A stretch of 64,000 nt of DNA, taken from CAUZIR01 sp965250195 (GTDB taxonomy: Bacteria > Chloroflexota > Dehalococcoidia > Lucifugimonadales > UBA2962). This document shows, piece after piece, positions 42,639 through 52,800 of the stretch. Both the position numbers and the translations under genes were made by a program. How positions within the stretch are numbered: the first letter of the stretch is position 1; every line of letters begins with the position of its first letter. The notes beneath the pieces were generated by a model. The model saw only the letters and a program-made list of their open reading frames with translations, was not told the DNA's origin and ran no database searches. The stretch is taken from assembly GCA_965250195.1 (NCBI GenBank), contig OZ252295.1:558001-622000 (forward strand). The letters run 5' to 3'.

Positions 42639-42681
42639 ACGACCGTCTTGGGACTCCATAGAGAAGGCCCAAGACGGTCGT
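42639..42681 (-). terminator. 14-bp perfect stem, probable terminator of the small membrane genes
   Basis: ACGACCGTCTTGGG and CCCAAGACGGTCGT with a 15-base loop. On the minus strand the stem is followed by CCACTTTTGTC, a weak U-tract. It lies downstream of the two small minus-strand membrane genes. Confidence 0.45.
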
Positions 42682-42830
42682 GGTCCTCGGCAGGGTTTGC
42701 GGGCGAGATCTGCTCAGTTTCCCGTGCGGCAGTGTTTCGCCCCAAGAATGGGCCGCCCTGGCTTAGAAGCGCTCGGGCTGGGCGTCCACCTACATTGACT
42801 GCTTCAATTGGAGGCCAAGACTCAGTCCCT

Positions 42831-42891
42831 CAAAAGGGAGGCCCCTTGGAGTGACTTAAAAAGCGCTACGCCCGGCTATGAACAGGCTTAG
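42831..42891. repeat. R2 repeat, single copy
   Basis: CAAAAGGGAGGCCCCTTGG, then AGCGCTACGCCCGGCTAT and GAACAGGCTTAG. It aligns along its whole length with the copies at 20946-21004 and 21305-21368. Confidence 0.55.
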
Positions 42892-42995
42892 ATGTGCCGT
42901 CCGGTGGGCAACTTCCTTGCCATTTGGTAGTAGTTCAACCGAGTCCGTTATTACTACCGATCGGGACCAGCACGATCGCCGATCTCTCCTCAACC

Positions 42996-43118
42996 TCAGT
43001 TGATCTTACTAACCGCGCCGCCTATTTTGACCACCAGATAGGCAACTCCAAGGGTCACTACGAAAGTCCCCACAGCACCTAGCAAACTAACAGTATTGGC
43101 TGTATCCACTGTATCCAA
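42996..43118 (-). CDS. Tiny single-span membrane protein
   Basis: A 40-residue frame from TTG 43118, preceded by AGGAGG at 7 bases: an N-terminal polar dozen, then SLLGAVGTFVVTLGVAYLVV as one membrane span, then KIGGAVSKIN. It lies 80 bases downstream of a second small membrane gene on the same strand, so a two-gene unit is likely. Amphipathic GG-rich helices of this size occur in holins and membrane toxins, but no family is recognised. Confidence 0.5.
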   Translation of the reverse strand: MDTVDTANTVSLLGAVGTFVVTLGVAYLVVKIGGAVSKIN

Positions 43119-43198
43119 ATCGAAGCCTCCTATCCTTTGCTACTGGTCTGAAAACTCACAACTAACATGCTGAGGTTCGGCATTTAGAAAAAATCGGG

Positions 43199-43345
43199 TT
43201 ATTCGTCATCCTTGCGCAAATTGGTCGTACGCAAATATTCCATCATGGCATCGACAACTTTGGAAATCCTGATTATCAGAAAGAACGCGGCGACGCCAAC
43301 AATCAAAACAGCTATGGCTGACAAAATGGCGGCGATTTCAGTCAT
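43199..43345 (-). CDS. Small membrane protein (48 residues)
   Basis: Starts MTEIAAILSAIAVLIVGVAA and continues FFLIIRISKVVDAMMEYLRT, ending in a charged RKDDE tail: one membrane span followed by an amphipathic helix. GAAGAGAAGA precedes ATG 43345. The longer upstream frame adds basic, unlikely residues. Paired with the 40-residue membrane protein downstream. Function unknown. Confidence 0.55.
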   Translation of the reverse strand: MTEIAAILSAIAVLIVGVAAFFLIIRISKVVDAMMEYLRTTNLRKDDE

Positions 43346-43562
43346 ATTCTTCTCTTCCGTCCCGCTACCGTCCCGATACCGGCTTCTCAAACAACGAGGT
43401 AACTTTTCTAAGCTGATTTTGGCATTTAATAACACATATCCGATGGATAATCAAACACTTCACCAGTTATTCCGCGACCTCCATCAAATCTAGCCCAGAT
43501 CCGAAGTCAACACCGGTCCGGTGCGAAGGCTGACGCTTATGGTTCACAGTCGAACCCTGGCG

Positions 43563-43639
43563 CTTCAGAAGGGAGACCTTTTGGAGGGCCGTAGATCGAG
43601 GCCCTGGTAGGTTCAGTCCCAGGCCTACCTTTTTGGAGT
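43563..43639. repeat. R1 palindromic repeat, copy 2
   Basis: Aligns along its whole length with 25483-25560, sharing CCTTTTGGAGG, ATCGAGGCC, TAGGTTC and CCTACCTTTTTGGAG. The ends are less perfect here (CTTCAGAAGG / CTTTTTGGAG). The rest of 43346-43725 has no other feature I can support. Confidence 0.6.
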
Positions 43640-43725
43640 TCTGTCCCGTCTCTCTACCCTTACCCTTGTCGCCGGGTGTAACCTCGCTCCCTCTCTGGTT
43701 ATGACCTGAGCCGACGGCTGTTGGA

Positions 43726-43965
43726 ATGAGGAGAGTCAAGAAAGTAGCCAAGATCGCCGCCAAGACCTTCCTGGTCTTGTTCGTCCTGGCGATAATTTTG
43801 ATCGTGGCCACGCCCCAGGGTCGGACCGGGGCTCGGGCCGCCACGTTCGTGATGCAGATCATACCCGCGGTCCCGATCAAGCCGCTGACGTGGTTTACCG
43901 GGGAGCCGGAACGACGCCCCATACAGTTCGAGGGTGCGGTGGTCACGTCCCATAGAGTAGTGTAA
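43726..43965 (+). pseudogene. Truncated N-terminus of a membrane-anchored protein, cut by the IS element
   Basis: 79 codons. A basic start (MRRVKKVAKIAAK), one membrane span (TFLVLFVLAIILIVA) and then AVPIKPLTWFTGEPERRPIQ, reminiscent of the anchor of secreted alpha/beta hydrolases. The last codons (from 43947) are the left end of the IS256-family element. The continuation is not found beyond the right end of the IS. The hydrolase assignment is weak. Confidence 0.5.
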
Positions 43966-45302
43966 GAGTACGTCATCCTGTTGATATCGTCTAGTCCGCT
44001 GCCTCTGCGAGTTCGGCTCTGGGTAGAGCTTCGTTGGAGGTGGTTACCTCCTGTGTCATGTATCGACGGCCGACGGCCCACTCGTCGTGCTGCTCAGCTA
44101 GGACGGCGCCGACCAGGCGACGGACAGCTGGGCGGTTAGGGAAGATGCCCACCACATCGGTGCGGCGCCGTATCTCCTTGTTGAGACGCTCCAGGGGGTT
44201 GTTGGACCAGATCTTCTTCCAGTGGGCGACGGGGAAGCTGGAGAAGGCCAGGACGTCGGGTCCAGCCTCGTCCAGTCGAGAGGCGACCTGTGGGAACGGG
44301 TCCTGGAGCTGAGCAATCACCCGCTCGAGTTGGGCATGCACCTCCTGAGGGGACGGCTGCTGGTAGATGGTGCGTACCATGGTGGCCATCCAGGGCTGAG
44401 CGCTCCTGGGGACCCGAGTGAGCAGGTTGGTCATGAAGTGGGTGCGGCACCGCTGCCAACTGGCCCCACCGAAGACAGTTGCGATGGCATCCCTGAGTCC
44501 CTGATGAGCGTCCGATACCACCAGTTCCACCCCGCCGAGGCCCCTGGCGACCAGTGAGCGCAGGAAGGCCAGCCAGAAGGCGCCGTCTTCACTGGTACCC
44601 ACGTCCATCCCAACGATCTCACGCTTGCCCTCGCTATTGACCGCCGTCGCCACCACCACGCTGACGTTGACTATCCTACCGGCCTCTCTGACCTTCTGGG
44701 TTAGTGCGTCCAGCCACAGGTAGGGATATGATCCGCCGTCCAGCGGCCGACCCAGGAAGCTCTCCACCACCCCGTCCAGCTCCTGGCAGATACGCGACAC
44801 TTGGCTCTTTGAGATACCCTCGCACCCAAGAGCCTTGACCAGATCATCCACTCGCCTCGTCGATACACCCTCCACATACGCCTGCTGGATCACCGCCAGC
44901 AGAGCTCGCTCGCTGCGACGCCGTGGCTCCAGCAGGCTCGGAAAGTAGCTTCCCTCTCTGAGCTTGGGTATCTGCAACTCCATGGTCCCTACGCGAGTGT
45001 CCCATGCTCGAGACCGGTACCCGTTGCGCTGAGTCACCCGCTCAGGGTTGCGTTCTCCATACCCAGCACCGGTCCTCGATGACACATCAGCCTCCATGAT
45101 CTCCTCGACCAGCACTCTCAGTGCCTCTCGTAGAAAGTCCACGTCACCGTCGACTCCCCTCTTGCGCATTAGCTCAAGCAGGTCCATCCTTTCCTTGACC
45201 ACCGTTGTCCTCCTTTCTCAGGCTCGTCTTTGCCCGCTAAGGATGACGTGGTGGTCTCTCTTCATCCAGACCCTCTCCTCTTGTTACACCACTTCCTGGG
45301 AC
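43947..45302. mobile_element. IS256-family insertion sequence (about 1.36 kb)
   Basis: Imperfect terminal inverted repeats begin GTCCCATAGAGTAGTGTAAG at the left and, on the other strand, GTCCCAGGAAGTGGTGTAAC at the right. A further shared block ACGTCATCC lies inside both ends. One transposase gene fills the element on the minus strand. No 8-9 bp target duplication is evident at these boundaries, so either the ends are off by a few bases or a rearrangement followed insertion. Confidence 0.7.
43991..45202 (-). CDS. IS256-family (mutator-type) DDE transposase
   Basis: 403 residues, full length for the family. An N-terminal DNA-binding region (ADVSSRTGAGYGERNPERVT, QRNGYR) is followed by the catalytic parts: WLDALTQKVREAG (first Asp), ELVVSDAHQGLRDAI (second Asp), the C-x(2)-H region WQRCRTHFMTNLL and NNPLERLNKEIRRRT (Glu). 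All DDE residues are present, so the element is potentially active. Confidence 0.92.
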   Translation of the reverse strand: MVKERMDLLELMRKRGVDGDVDFLREALRVLVEEIMEADVSSRTGAGYGERNPERVTQRNGYRSRAWDTRVGTMELQIPKLREGSYFPSLLEPRRRSERALLAVIQQAYVEGVSTRRVDDLVKALGCEGISKSQVSRICQELDGVVESFLGRPLDGGSYPYLWLDALTQKVREAGRIVNVSVVVATAVNSEGKREIVGMDVGTSEDGAFWLAFLRSLVARGLGGVELVVSDAHQGLRDAIATVFGGASWQRCRTHFMTNLLTRVPRSAQPWMATMVRTIYQQPSPQEVHAQLERVIAQLQDPFPQVASRLDEAGPDVLAFSSFPVAHWKKIWSNNPLERLNKEIRRRTDVVGIFPNRPAVRRLVGAVLAEQHDEWAVGRRYMTQEVTTSNEALPRAELAEAAD

Positions 45303-45838
45303 TCTACTTAACACGGATCGGTGGTTATGGAGGTGCAATCGAAGGAGTCAAGCTAACGGGTCGTATCGAATACATCGTTCGCGACTCCAGTGGGAGCATA
45401 AAAGAGCGGGAGGTCATTCACAACGAAGTGACCACTCCAGGACTGGGAGCCACGACCGACCGCCTGTTCGACGAGACCGTCACTACTTCTGCCACTGGGA
45501 ACGAGGCCTTCCGTGCCATTTACCTCACGTCGGACACAGTCACGGCCAGCTCCATCGCTGACGGCGACGCTTTCTCCGCCCTCGGCACGGCGACCGCCAA
45601 CGTGGACAACAACCCCAAAAACGACAGTGCGGCGGACACCAGTACCGACGGGACGGCCATCGTCGTCGTCCAGTTCACTGCGTCGGGTACGGCCACTATT
45701 GCTCAGATCAAGCTAATCAGGGCTCCGGACGATTCGCCGTCGTTCGTGGGAGCAGATGTGTTCGCGTCCCAGGACGTAACCATCACGCTGGAAAACGGTG
45801 ACTCGGTCACGTTCACCTGGACGCTAACGGTTTCCTAG
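45303..45838 (+). CDS. Phage-tail-like/surface hypothetical protein, 5' end uncertain
   Basis: About 178 codons after the IS end read GVKLTGRIEYIVRDSSGSIK, then EVIHNEVTTPGLGATTDRLF and a Thr/Ala/Asp-rich body ending DSVTFTWTLTVS. The texture resembles small phage tail or minor structural proteins. There is no in-frame ATG, GTG or TTG between the IS boundary and codon about 45. GAAGGAG at 45340 is followed by no normal start, so the true start may have been removed by the insertion. It is followed by a giant surface gene on the same strand. Confidence 0.5.
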
Positions 45839-45867
45839 GGACGGTTCACTTGGCCGGGTAGCCCGGT

Positions 45868-45899
45868 TGCGGTTGGGGGGTAACTCCTCCCCCATCGCA
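45868..45899 (+). terminator. Hairpin after the tail-like gene
   Basis: TGCGGTTGGGGGG and CCTCCCCCATCGCA pair with one bulge around TAACT. It lies 30 bases after the stop at 45838. There is no long U-tract, so termination strength is uncertain. Confidence 0.45.
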
Positions 45900-45929
45900 G
45901 CCCAGCTCCAGGTCAGGCCGAAGAGGGAA

Positions 45930-45970
45930 GGGGCCGGCGTCGTTCGTTCAAAGGTGAACGAGCCGGCCCC
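45930..45970. terminator. Long GC-rich hairpin in the gap before the giant gene
   Basis: GGGGCCGGC pairs perfectly with GCCGGCCCC, with an inner stem CGTTCGTTCA/TGAACG. The surrounding 45839-46535 (about 700 bp) holds no supportable gene. Several short frames there have no ribosome sites or plausible proteins. The gap probably contains the promoter of the giant gene. Confidence 0.5.
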
Positions 45971-46535
45971 AGTTGCTCATCCCCCCTGGGGTGGAGGCGG
46001 TTGGTCGGGTCGGATTCGAGTCTCACCGCCGGGTTAGGTGGTGGTCGCGGAAGTCCCGCCAGCCGCTCCATCCGTGACGGGCAGCGGGATCCGCCGCCCG
46101 GTTGGGGTCAACCCCGCCGAAGGGCGTGCCCGCAGGCAACCTCCCATTTGGCCATTCCCTACCGACCTCCGCCACCGAAACCGGCCAATTAGGTAGAAAC
46201 TATCATTACGGAGACGCTTCCGTTGCAGCAATTTAGCCAGCCAAAATGACCCATTCTCAGGTTCAATATCTCCATTGTGCAAGTGATGTTTACGCTACCG
46301 TTACATAAATTCATCGTAGTTCCGGCCTCCACCCGGGACGCCGGGCCGCTCGCCTGCGATCCGGCCCAATCGGGAGTGGAGCACGGGAACGAATCGGCCC
46401 ACAAACTCCAGGCTGCCATACCCGCAGGCGCGATTGCAGCGCCGTCTGGGGTGAACGTTGTCGGTAACTTGCCGTCACGCCAACAAATCGCTCTACGGGG
46501 CACGTGCAACCGCGTCGGGGCATGGCAGGTAATGC

Positions 46536-46757
46536 TTGTCCACGGCTAATTCGTACGCGCGCGCGCACTACGCTCGCGTGGCACGCGCGAGCCGCCGACT
46601 ATCGCCTCTCACCAGGCGATACATCTTCGCCTTTGTGTGGAGCGTCCTCATCGTCTCTGCGTTGCTCGGCTGGGGTACGGCGTTTTTCGGCTGGCTAGGG
46701 ACGGCATCCGCTGCTGAGGTCACCATTGAAACGACGGCGAAAACCGTGGCCAACTAG
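46536..46757 (+). CDS. Signal-peptide segment of the giant surface protein, ended by in-frame TAG
   Basis: TTG 46536 opens a 73-codon frame with a basic start, a long hydrophobic run (YIFAFVWSVLIVSALLGWG) and a signal-peptidase site (TASAAEV). After EVTIETTAKTVAN it stops at TAG 46755-46757. The same frame continues without interruption as DSTGSNVVFTDTDTGYVFYV into the 2,766-residue ORF. Without this segment the giant protein has no export signal. A CAG-to-TAG change would explain it (Gln restored). Confidence 0.65.
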   Translation: MSTANSYARAHYARVARASRRLSPLTRRYIFAFVWSVLIVSALLGWGTAFFGWLGTASAAEVTIETTAKTVAN

Positions 46758-46829
46758 GACTCGACCGGCTCAAACGTCGTATTCACCGATACGGACACCG
46801 GCTATGTCTTTTATGTAGAGACGACCGAC

Positions 46830-49800
46830 GTGGTCGCTTACTACAAGACCACCGACGGTGGCGACAACTGGTCCGGCCCGACCGCCCTTTCCGATCCACC
46901 CGCCGGATCCACGATAAACGTGACCTCGGTCTGGTACGATCGCTGGACCCCTGGTTCCGTCGGCACCAAGATCCACATCGTAGTGGTCGGCACCAACGCC
47001 GACATGCTCGAGTACAACTACCTCGACACAAACGGTGACTCGGAGCGATCGGGCGGCTGGGTATCGGTACTCGACGTGAAGGCGTTCAACACCGACAGCA
47101 GCCCCCCATCCGTGACCGTTGCAACGGATGGCCTCGTTTATGCGCTAGGCGTAGGCGCCGACGGCACCAACGACGTGAAGGTCTACTCGTCGGACGACGA
47201 CGGAGCCACCTGGACTGACACGAGCTTCTCACCGTTTACGGAGAATGACTCGGACATAATGCAGATCGTGCCCCTGCCGGGCGGAGATGTGCTGGTGCTT
47301 TACCAGGACATCAGCGCCGACGATCTCCTGTCCGCTCGCTACAGCACGGGGGCCGACACGTGGGGCAACACCCAGACGCTGAACGCGAACTTCGTGGAAG
47401 GGGCCAACGGCTACAGCCAGTTCAATGCCACCGTGGTCTCATCCACCGCGGCGGTCTACGTCGCCGGAGTCAACGACATCGAGACCGCCGGCGGCGATGT
47501 CGAGGTCTACAAGTACAACGAATCCGCCAACACCTGGGCCGCGCTCACGAACCCGGTGACCAACTCCGCCCTGCTGCACGACGTGGCAATCGGTGTGGAC
47601 TCAGACACCGACGATCTTTATATCGTCTACGTCGAGGGCACGGGGGGCTCTACGAACATTCTCAAAACCAGTTCGACCGACGATGGCACGAGCTGGGTAC
47701 CCACGACTCAGCTCAATGACGTCACGTCAAACGTCGATGTAGTGCACGTCGACATCAACGCCTCCTCAGGGGACCGCCTTTACGCGGTCTGGTGGAACCA
47801 GGGGCTGGACGACATTTTGGGAAACACGGCGTTTCCGGTTCCAGTCAACCTCTTCGAGGAGGACACCGAGACGGCCGCTTTCGCTGAAATCCTCGGAATA
47901 AACTTCCCTAAGTCGGACACGGGGTCTTTCGCCGAAACCCTCGGCACCACGGTGGCGGGCGTTAAGAGCGACACTTCGAGTCTTGCCGACGCCATCGCGC
48001 TCGCCGTGTCCAAGAGCCTGGCCGAGACGATGGGGTTAACCGATTCGGCCGCAATCGGCCTGGTGGCGACGGACTCGGCTTCATTTGCGGACACTTTGCA
48101 GAACGTCCTTACGGCGAGTAAGACCGACAGCGCTACGTTCGTCGACGCCGTCACCAGAGTACTCGGATTAGGCGACACCGAGGTCCTCGCGTTCGTGGAG
48201 AATGCCGTCGCCGCGTTCCTCAGTACGGCGTCAGACTCTCAGTCATTCGTTGACTCTGTGGTCTGGAGCATCGGCGCCAGCCGTTCCGACGCCGAGGCCA
48301 TAGTCGACTCCGCTATAGGCGCCGTGGCCATGAGCCGGAGCGAAGCGGCCACCCTGGCCGAGAGCGTGGCCATCGGCATTCCCACGTCCGAGGCGGCCAG
48401 CCTGAACGACCAGGCACTGGCCGCCATCAGCAGTCTGATCACTGACGGCGCGACCCTGGCGGACGCCCAGACCCTGGCCGTCGGGATACCGCGGTCGGAA
48501 GCATTGTCCATGGCCGAGTCCGTGGCTACCGGCCTGGCGAACTCCGACTCCCTCTCGACTTTGGAGTCTGTTGTTTCAGCATTATCTAAAGTCGTGGCCG
48601 ACAGCACGACGGTCGGTGAGACGCTTGGCACCGCCCTGACAATGCTCCAGAGTGAATCCGCGACGTTCACCGAGTCCGCCTCCTCGGCGTTCTCCCTGAG
48701 CCGTTCCGATTCGACTTCGCTGGCAGAGACCCTTTTGCAGACCGTGGGCGCTTCCAGGTCAGACACCGCCACGGCGGTGGACGCGGCAGTACTCCAGGTG
48801 CAGAAGATAGCGAGCGACGGAGTCAGCGTGGTCGAGGACCTCGCCGTTGGTATCGCCGTTTCCGATGCCCAGAGCCTGGTCGACAATGCCCTCGCCGCAC
48901 TGAGCCTGCCTCGATCCGACGCCGAGGCCTTTGCCGAAGCCGCCGCAATCGCGGTTTCCATCTCCGATTCGGAGGTCGTCTCGTTCGTGGAATCGGCGGC
49001 CGTACTGTGGCCGGTGGCGGACAGCGGTAGCGTTGCCGAGTCGACAGTTGCGGTGCTGGGATTGGGCCGCACGGAGAGCGAATCCCTGGTCGATTCGATA
49101 ACCAAAGTAGCTTCCATGTCCAGGGCCGATATTCAGTCCTTTGTCGAAGAAGCAGATATCGGGTTTGGTCGATCGGAATCCGCCGGGATTAGCGAGCTGA
49201 TCGCGGCCGTCTTTGGTGTAACCAGGTCGGATTCCCTGGGCACACTGGAATCTATTGCCCGGCAGATCACATCCGGTCGCTCCGACTCCCTCTCCTTCGG
49301 GGAGATCATCGACTCGGTGCTCGGCCGCGCCCCCTCAGACGCGTCCTCTTTTGTGGACGCAATCGTAACGGCCGTCGGCGCCGGGCGCACTGAATCCCCA
49401 TCCATCGCCGAGGCGATTGGGTTGGCCGTGTCCAGCGGGCTGGCCGACGGCCTCTCCTTCGGGGAGACCGTCGGTATTGGCCGCAGCGTCTCCGACGCGT
49501 CTTCGTTCGTAGCGGCCATCGGTCTGGGTCGGACGGAGACCGCCAGCTTCGTCGATGCCGTCGCCCAAAGCTCCGCCTTCGCACGGACCGATAGCTCCAC
49601 CTTCGTCGATGCGGTAGTCGCCGGCCTGGGCACCGGCAGGGCCGACTCGACCTCTTTCGCAGAAGTTCTCGCGGCACTCCTGGGGACTCCGCGAGCCGAC
49701 TCCGCCACATTCGCCGACTCGGTCGCCGCCGCCGTCGGCTCCGTCTCCTCGGACAGCAAGAGCTTCTCCGATACCATCGCCGTCGTACTCGGGGCGGTCA

Positions 49801-52800
49801 GGGCCGACTCCGGGGTGTTCAGCGAGGACAGCGCCTCGGCGATCGGCTCGGGGCAGTCGGACACCGGGACTTTCGCCGACAGCGTGGCCTCGACCCTCGG
49901 CTCTTCCGCCGGCGACTCCCAGGCCTTCGTCGATTCGATTGCCACCGTGCTGGCTTCGCTGCGGGCGGACTCCGGCTCCTTCGCCGAGACGCTGGCCGCG
50001 CTCATCGGCTCGGGTCGCTCCGACTCCGCCACCTTCTCAGACCTGCTGGTCTGGACTCTCGGGGCAGACGCCACCGATAGCTCCTCTTTCGCCGATGCGA
50101 TCGCTGCGGCCATCGGCACCGGCAGGACGGAGTCCTCGTCCATCACCGAGGCTGTAGCCGTGTCCGTCGGAATGGGACTCAGCGAGCCCTTGACCGTTGG
50201 GGAGGCGATCGAATTCTTTTTCGGTTTATCCGATGTGGAGAGCGCTGACAGCGGAAGTTTCGCCGAGACCATCGCCGCAGCCATCGGCGTCGGCAGGACG
50301 GATTCCCAGTCCTTCACCGAGACCGTCGCGCAGATCTCCTCCTTCCCACGGGCCGATAGCTCCACCTTCGTCGATACCCTCGTTTCTGGCCTGTCCATCG
50401 GCAGGTCCGACTCGACCACCTTCTTCGATGCACTCGCCGCCACCATGGGCTCTTCACACACGGACCTCGCTTCCGTCACAGATTCCATCGCCGCAACCGT
50501 CGGCTCCACCTCCTCGGATACCAAGAATTTCTCCGATGCCATCGCCATCGTACTCGGGGCAGTCAGGACCGAGTCCGGGACCTTCGCCGAGGCCGCCGCC
50601 GCCGCTACCGGCTCGGCTCGGTCGGACACCGCCACCTTGTCAGACCTGCTGGCATGGACTCTCGGGGCAGACGCCACCGATAGCTCCTCCTTGGCCGAAG
50701 CAATCGCTGCGGCCATCGGCGCCGGCAGGACGGAGTCCTCGTCCATCACCGAGGCTGTAGCCGTGTCCATCGGAATCGGACTCAGCGAGTCATTGACCGT
50801 TGCAGAAGTGATCGAATCCGTGTTCGCTTTAGCAGATGTGGACAGAGCGGACAGCGGAAGTTTCGCCGAGATAATCGCCTCAGCGATATTTTCCGGCCGC
50901 TCCGAAGTCGTTGGCCTGGGAGAGGGAAGCCTGGCCGACGTCTCGGTCGGAAATGTCGTATCCACTGTTTTCACCGACGACGTCCAGTCGGGCCTTGGCA
51001 GCGCAAAGGTTGACTCGTTCGGCCTTTCGGACTTCGCCGCGCCGGGATTCCCTCGAACCGAATCGCTCAGCCCTAACGAGAGCCAGCGGTTCACGACCTC
51101 CTTCGGTAGAGGCGAGACTCAAACCATCGTCGATCAACTCACCACGGATGTGAGCAAACTCAGCGATGTATCCGTGACGATCAGCGAGGGGGCCGACCCG
51201 ATATTCGAGGGAGACGATCTCACGTTCACGGTCGTCGTCGACAACGAGGGGCCGTCCCTCGCCCGAGATGTGGTGCTAGTGGTAACCCTCCCGCTGTTCG
51301 AGCAGCTTCAGTTGGTGTCCCAGGCCTCCGACCGGGGTGAATGTGTCACTTCCGGCGCGGTCGTCACCTGCACGCTGGGCAACCTCGACATCAACGACTC
51401 ATCTGTGTCCACTTACACACTCAGAGCGACTCCAGGCGCCGCCGTAAGGACCGTCCTCACCTCGGTGTCCGTGACCCATACGTTCGAGGAGTCATTCTCC
51501 CCCAACAACATCGACTTTGCGGACACACTGATAAAAGAGCGACTGCTCACCGATCTCAGCGTCACCGCCGCCGCGGTGCCCAACCCAGTCCCGGCCGGTG
51601 GCATCCTCGCGTACGCATTCACGGTTACGAACCTGGGTCCGGGGCGAGCCGAAAACGTACCCCTCGCCCTTGACCTTGACTCAGCCGTCACCATCGTGAG
51701 CATATCGCCCAGCCAGGGCAGCTGCGACTCGAACGGGAACGCGATCACCTGCAACGTCGGTCACCTGGAATCGGGTACCGCGGCGACTGTGAGCGTTGAC
51801 GCAGTCCCCAACGTAGCATCTGGAGGCAGCACGATCACCTCCACCGCCGTCTCCCAGGCGCCAGCCGAGGTGTTCCAACTCGACACGGTAACGGCCAACA
51901 ACACGTCCACGGTTGCCACCTCGGTGGTCGCCTCAGCTGATCTCTCCGTCTCTCTGGCCGCCCCGGCGAACGGCACCGTGGCTGATCGAGAGTTCCAATA
52001 CCAGGCTGTAGCCACAAACCGGGGTTCATCCACGTCAACAGCTGTTTCCTTGCAGTTGGTGCTAGCGGACGGACTCGAGTTCTCGACCTCGACTGCCAGT
52101 CAGGGCAACTGCTCCCATGCCAGCGGCACCGTAACGTGCGACCTCGGTCTCATATCGCCTCTGGGCGACGCCTCTGTAACCGTGGAAGCGTTGCCAACCG
52201 TGACCGTCCCGGTCGGCCAGACCACGACCGTGACGAGCACCGCGTCGATCTCGGCGCCGGAATCGGACCCGGACCTGTCGAACAACTCCGCCACGACGAC
52301 GGTGGAAATATTCCACGACGAGGATGTAGACGGAGTGGGAGACCCCATTGAGGACCTCGCTCCCAACTCCGGAGACGGCAACGACGACGGTGTGAAGGAC
52401 AGCCAGCAGAGCAACGTCACATCGCTGTTGAACTCGGTCGACGACCGTTACGTAACTCTCGAGTCACCAGAAACGACCCAGTTGGCGTCAGTGGAGGCAA
52501 CAGGGAACCCGTCGGTGGATGACGCCCCTGACGAGAGCTTCCCGATGGGGTTCTTCGACTTTGAGATCAAGGACGTCGGCGTTGGAGCCACCTCAACGGT
52601 AACGCTGATATTCCCCGAAGGAACGGTGACTTTAACGTATTGGAAGTACGGCCCGACCACCGCCGATCCCACCGATCACTGGTACGAGTTCCCGTATGAC
52701 GGGACGACCGGGGCTGTCATCGACGACAACGAGGTAACCCTCCACTTCGTTGACGGCCTGCGCGGCGACGACGACCTGACCGCTAACGGAAAGGTCATCG

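Noticed and set aside
46277..46549. Short frame in the gap before the giant gene
   Set aside because: No ribosome site, no family resemblance, and it overlaps the start of the signal-peptide segment.
5234..46757. Genome-wide reassignment of TAG to a sense codon
   Set aside because: The sigma factor, both phosphotriesterase-like genes and the SDR all end at TAG at their normal family length, and two of the internal stops are TAA.
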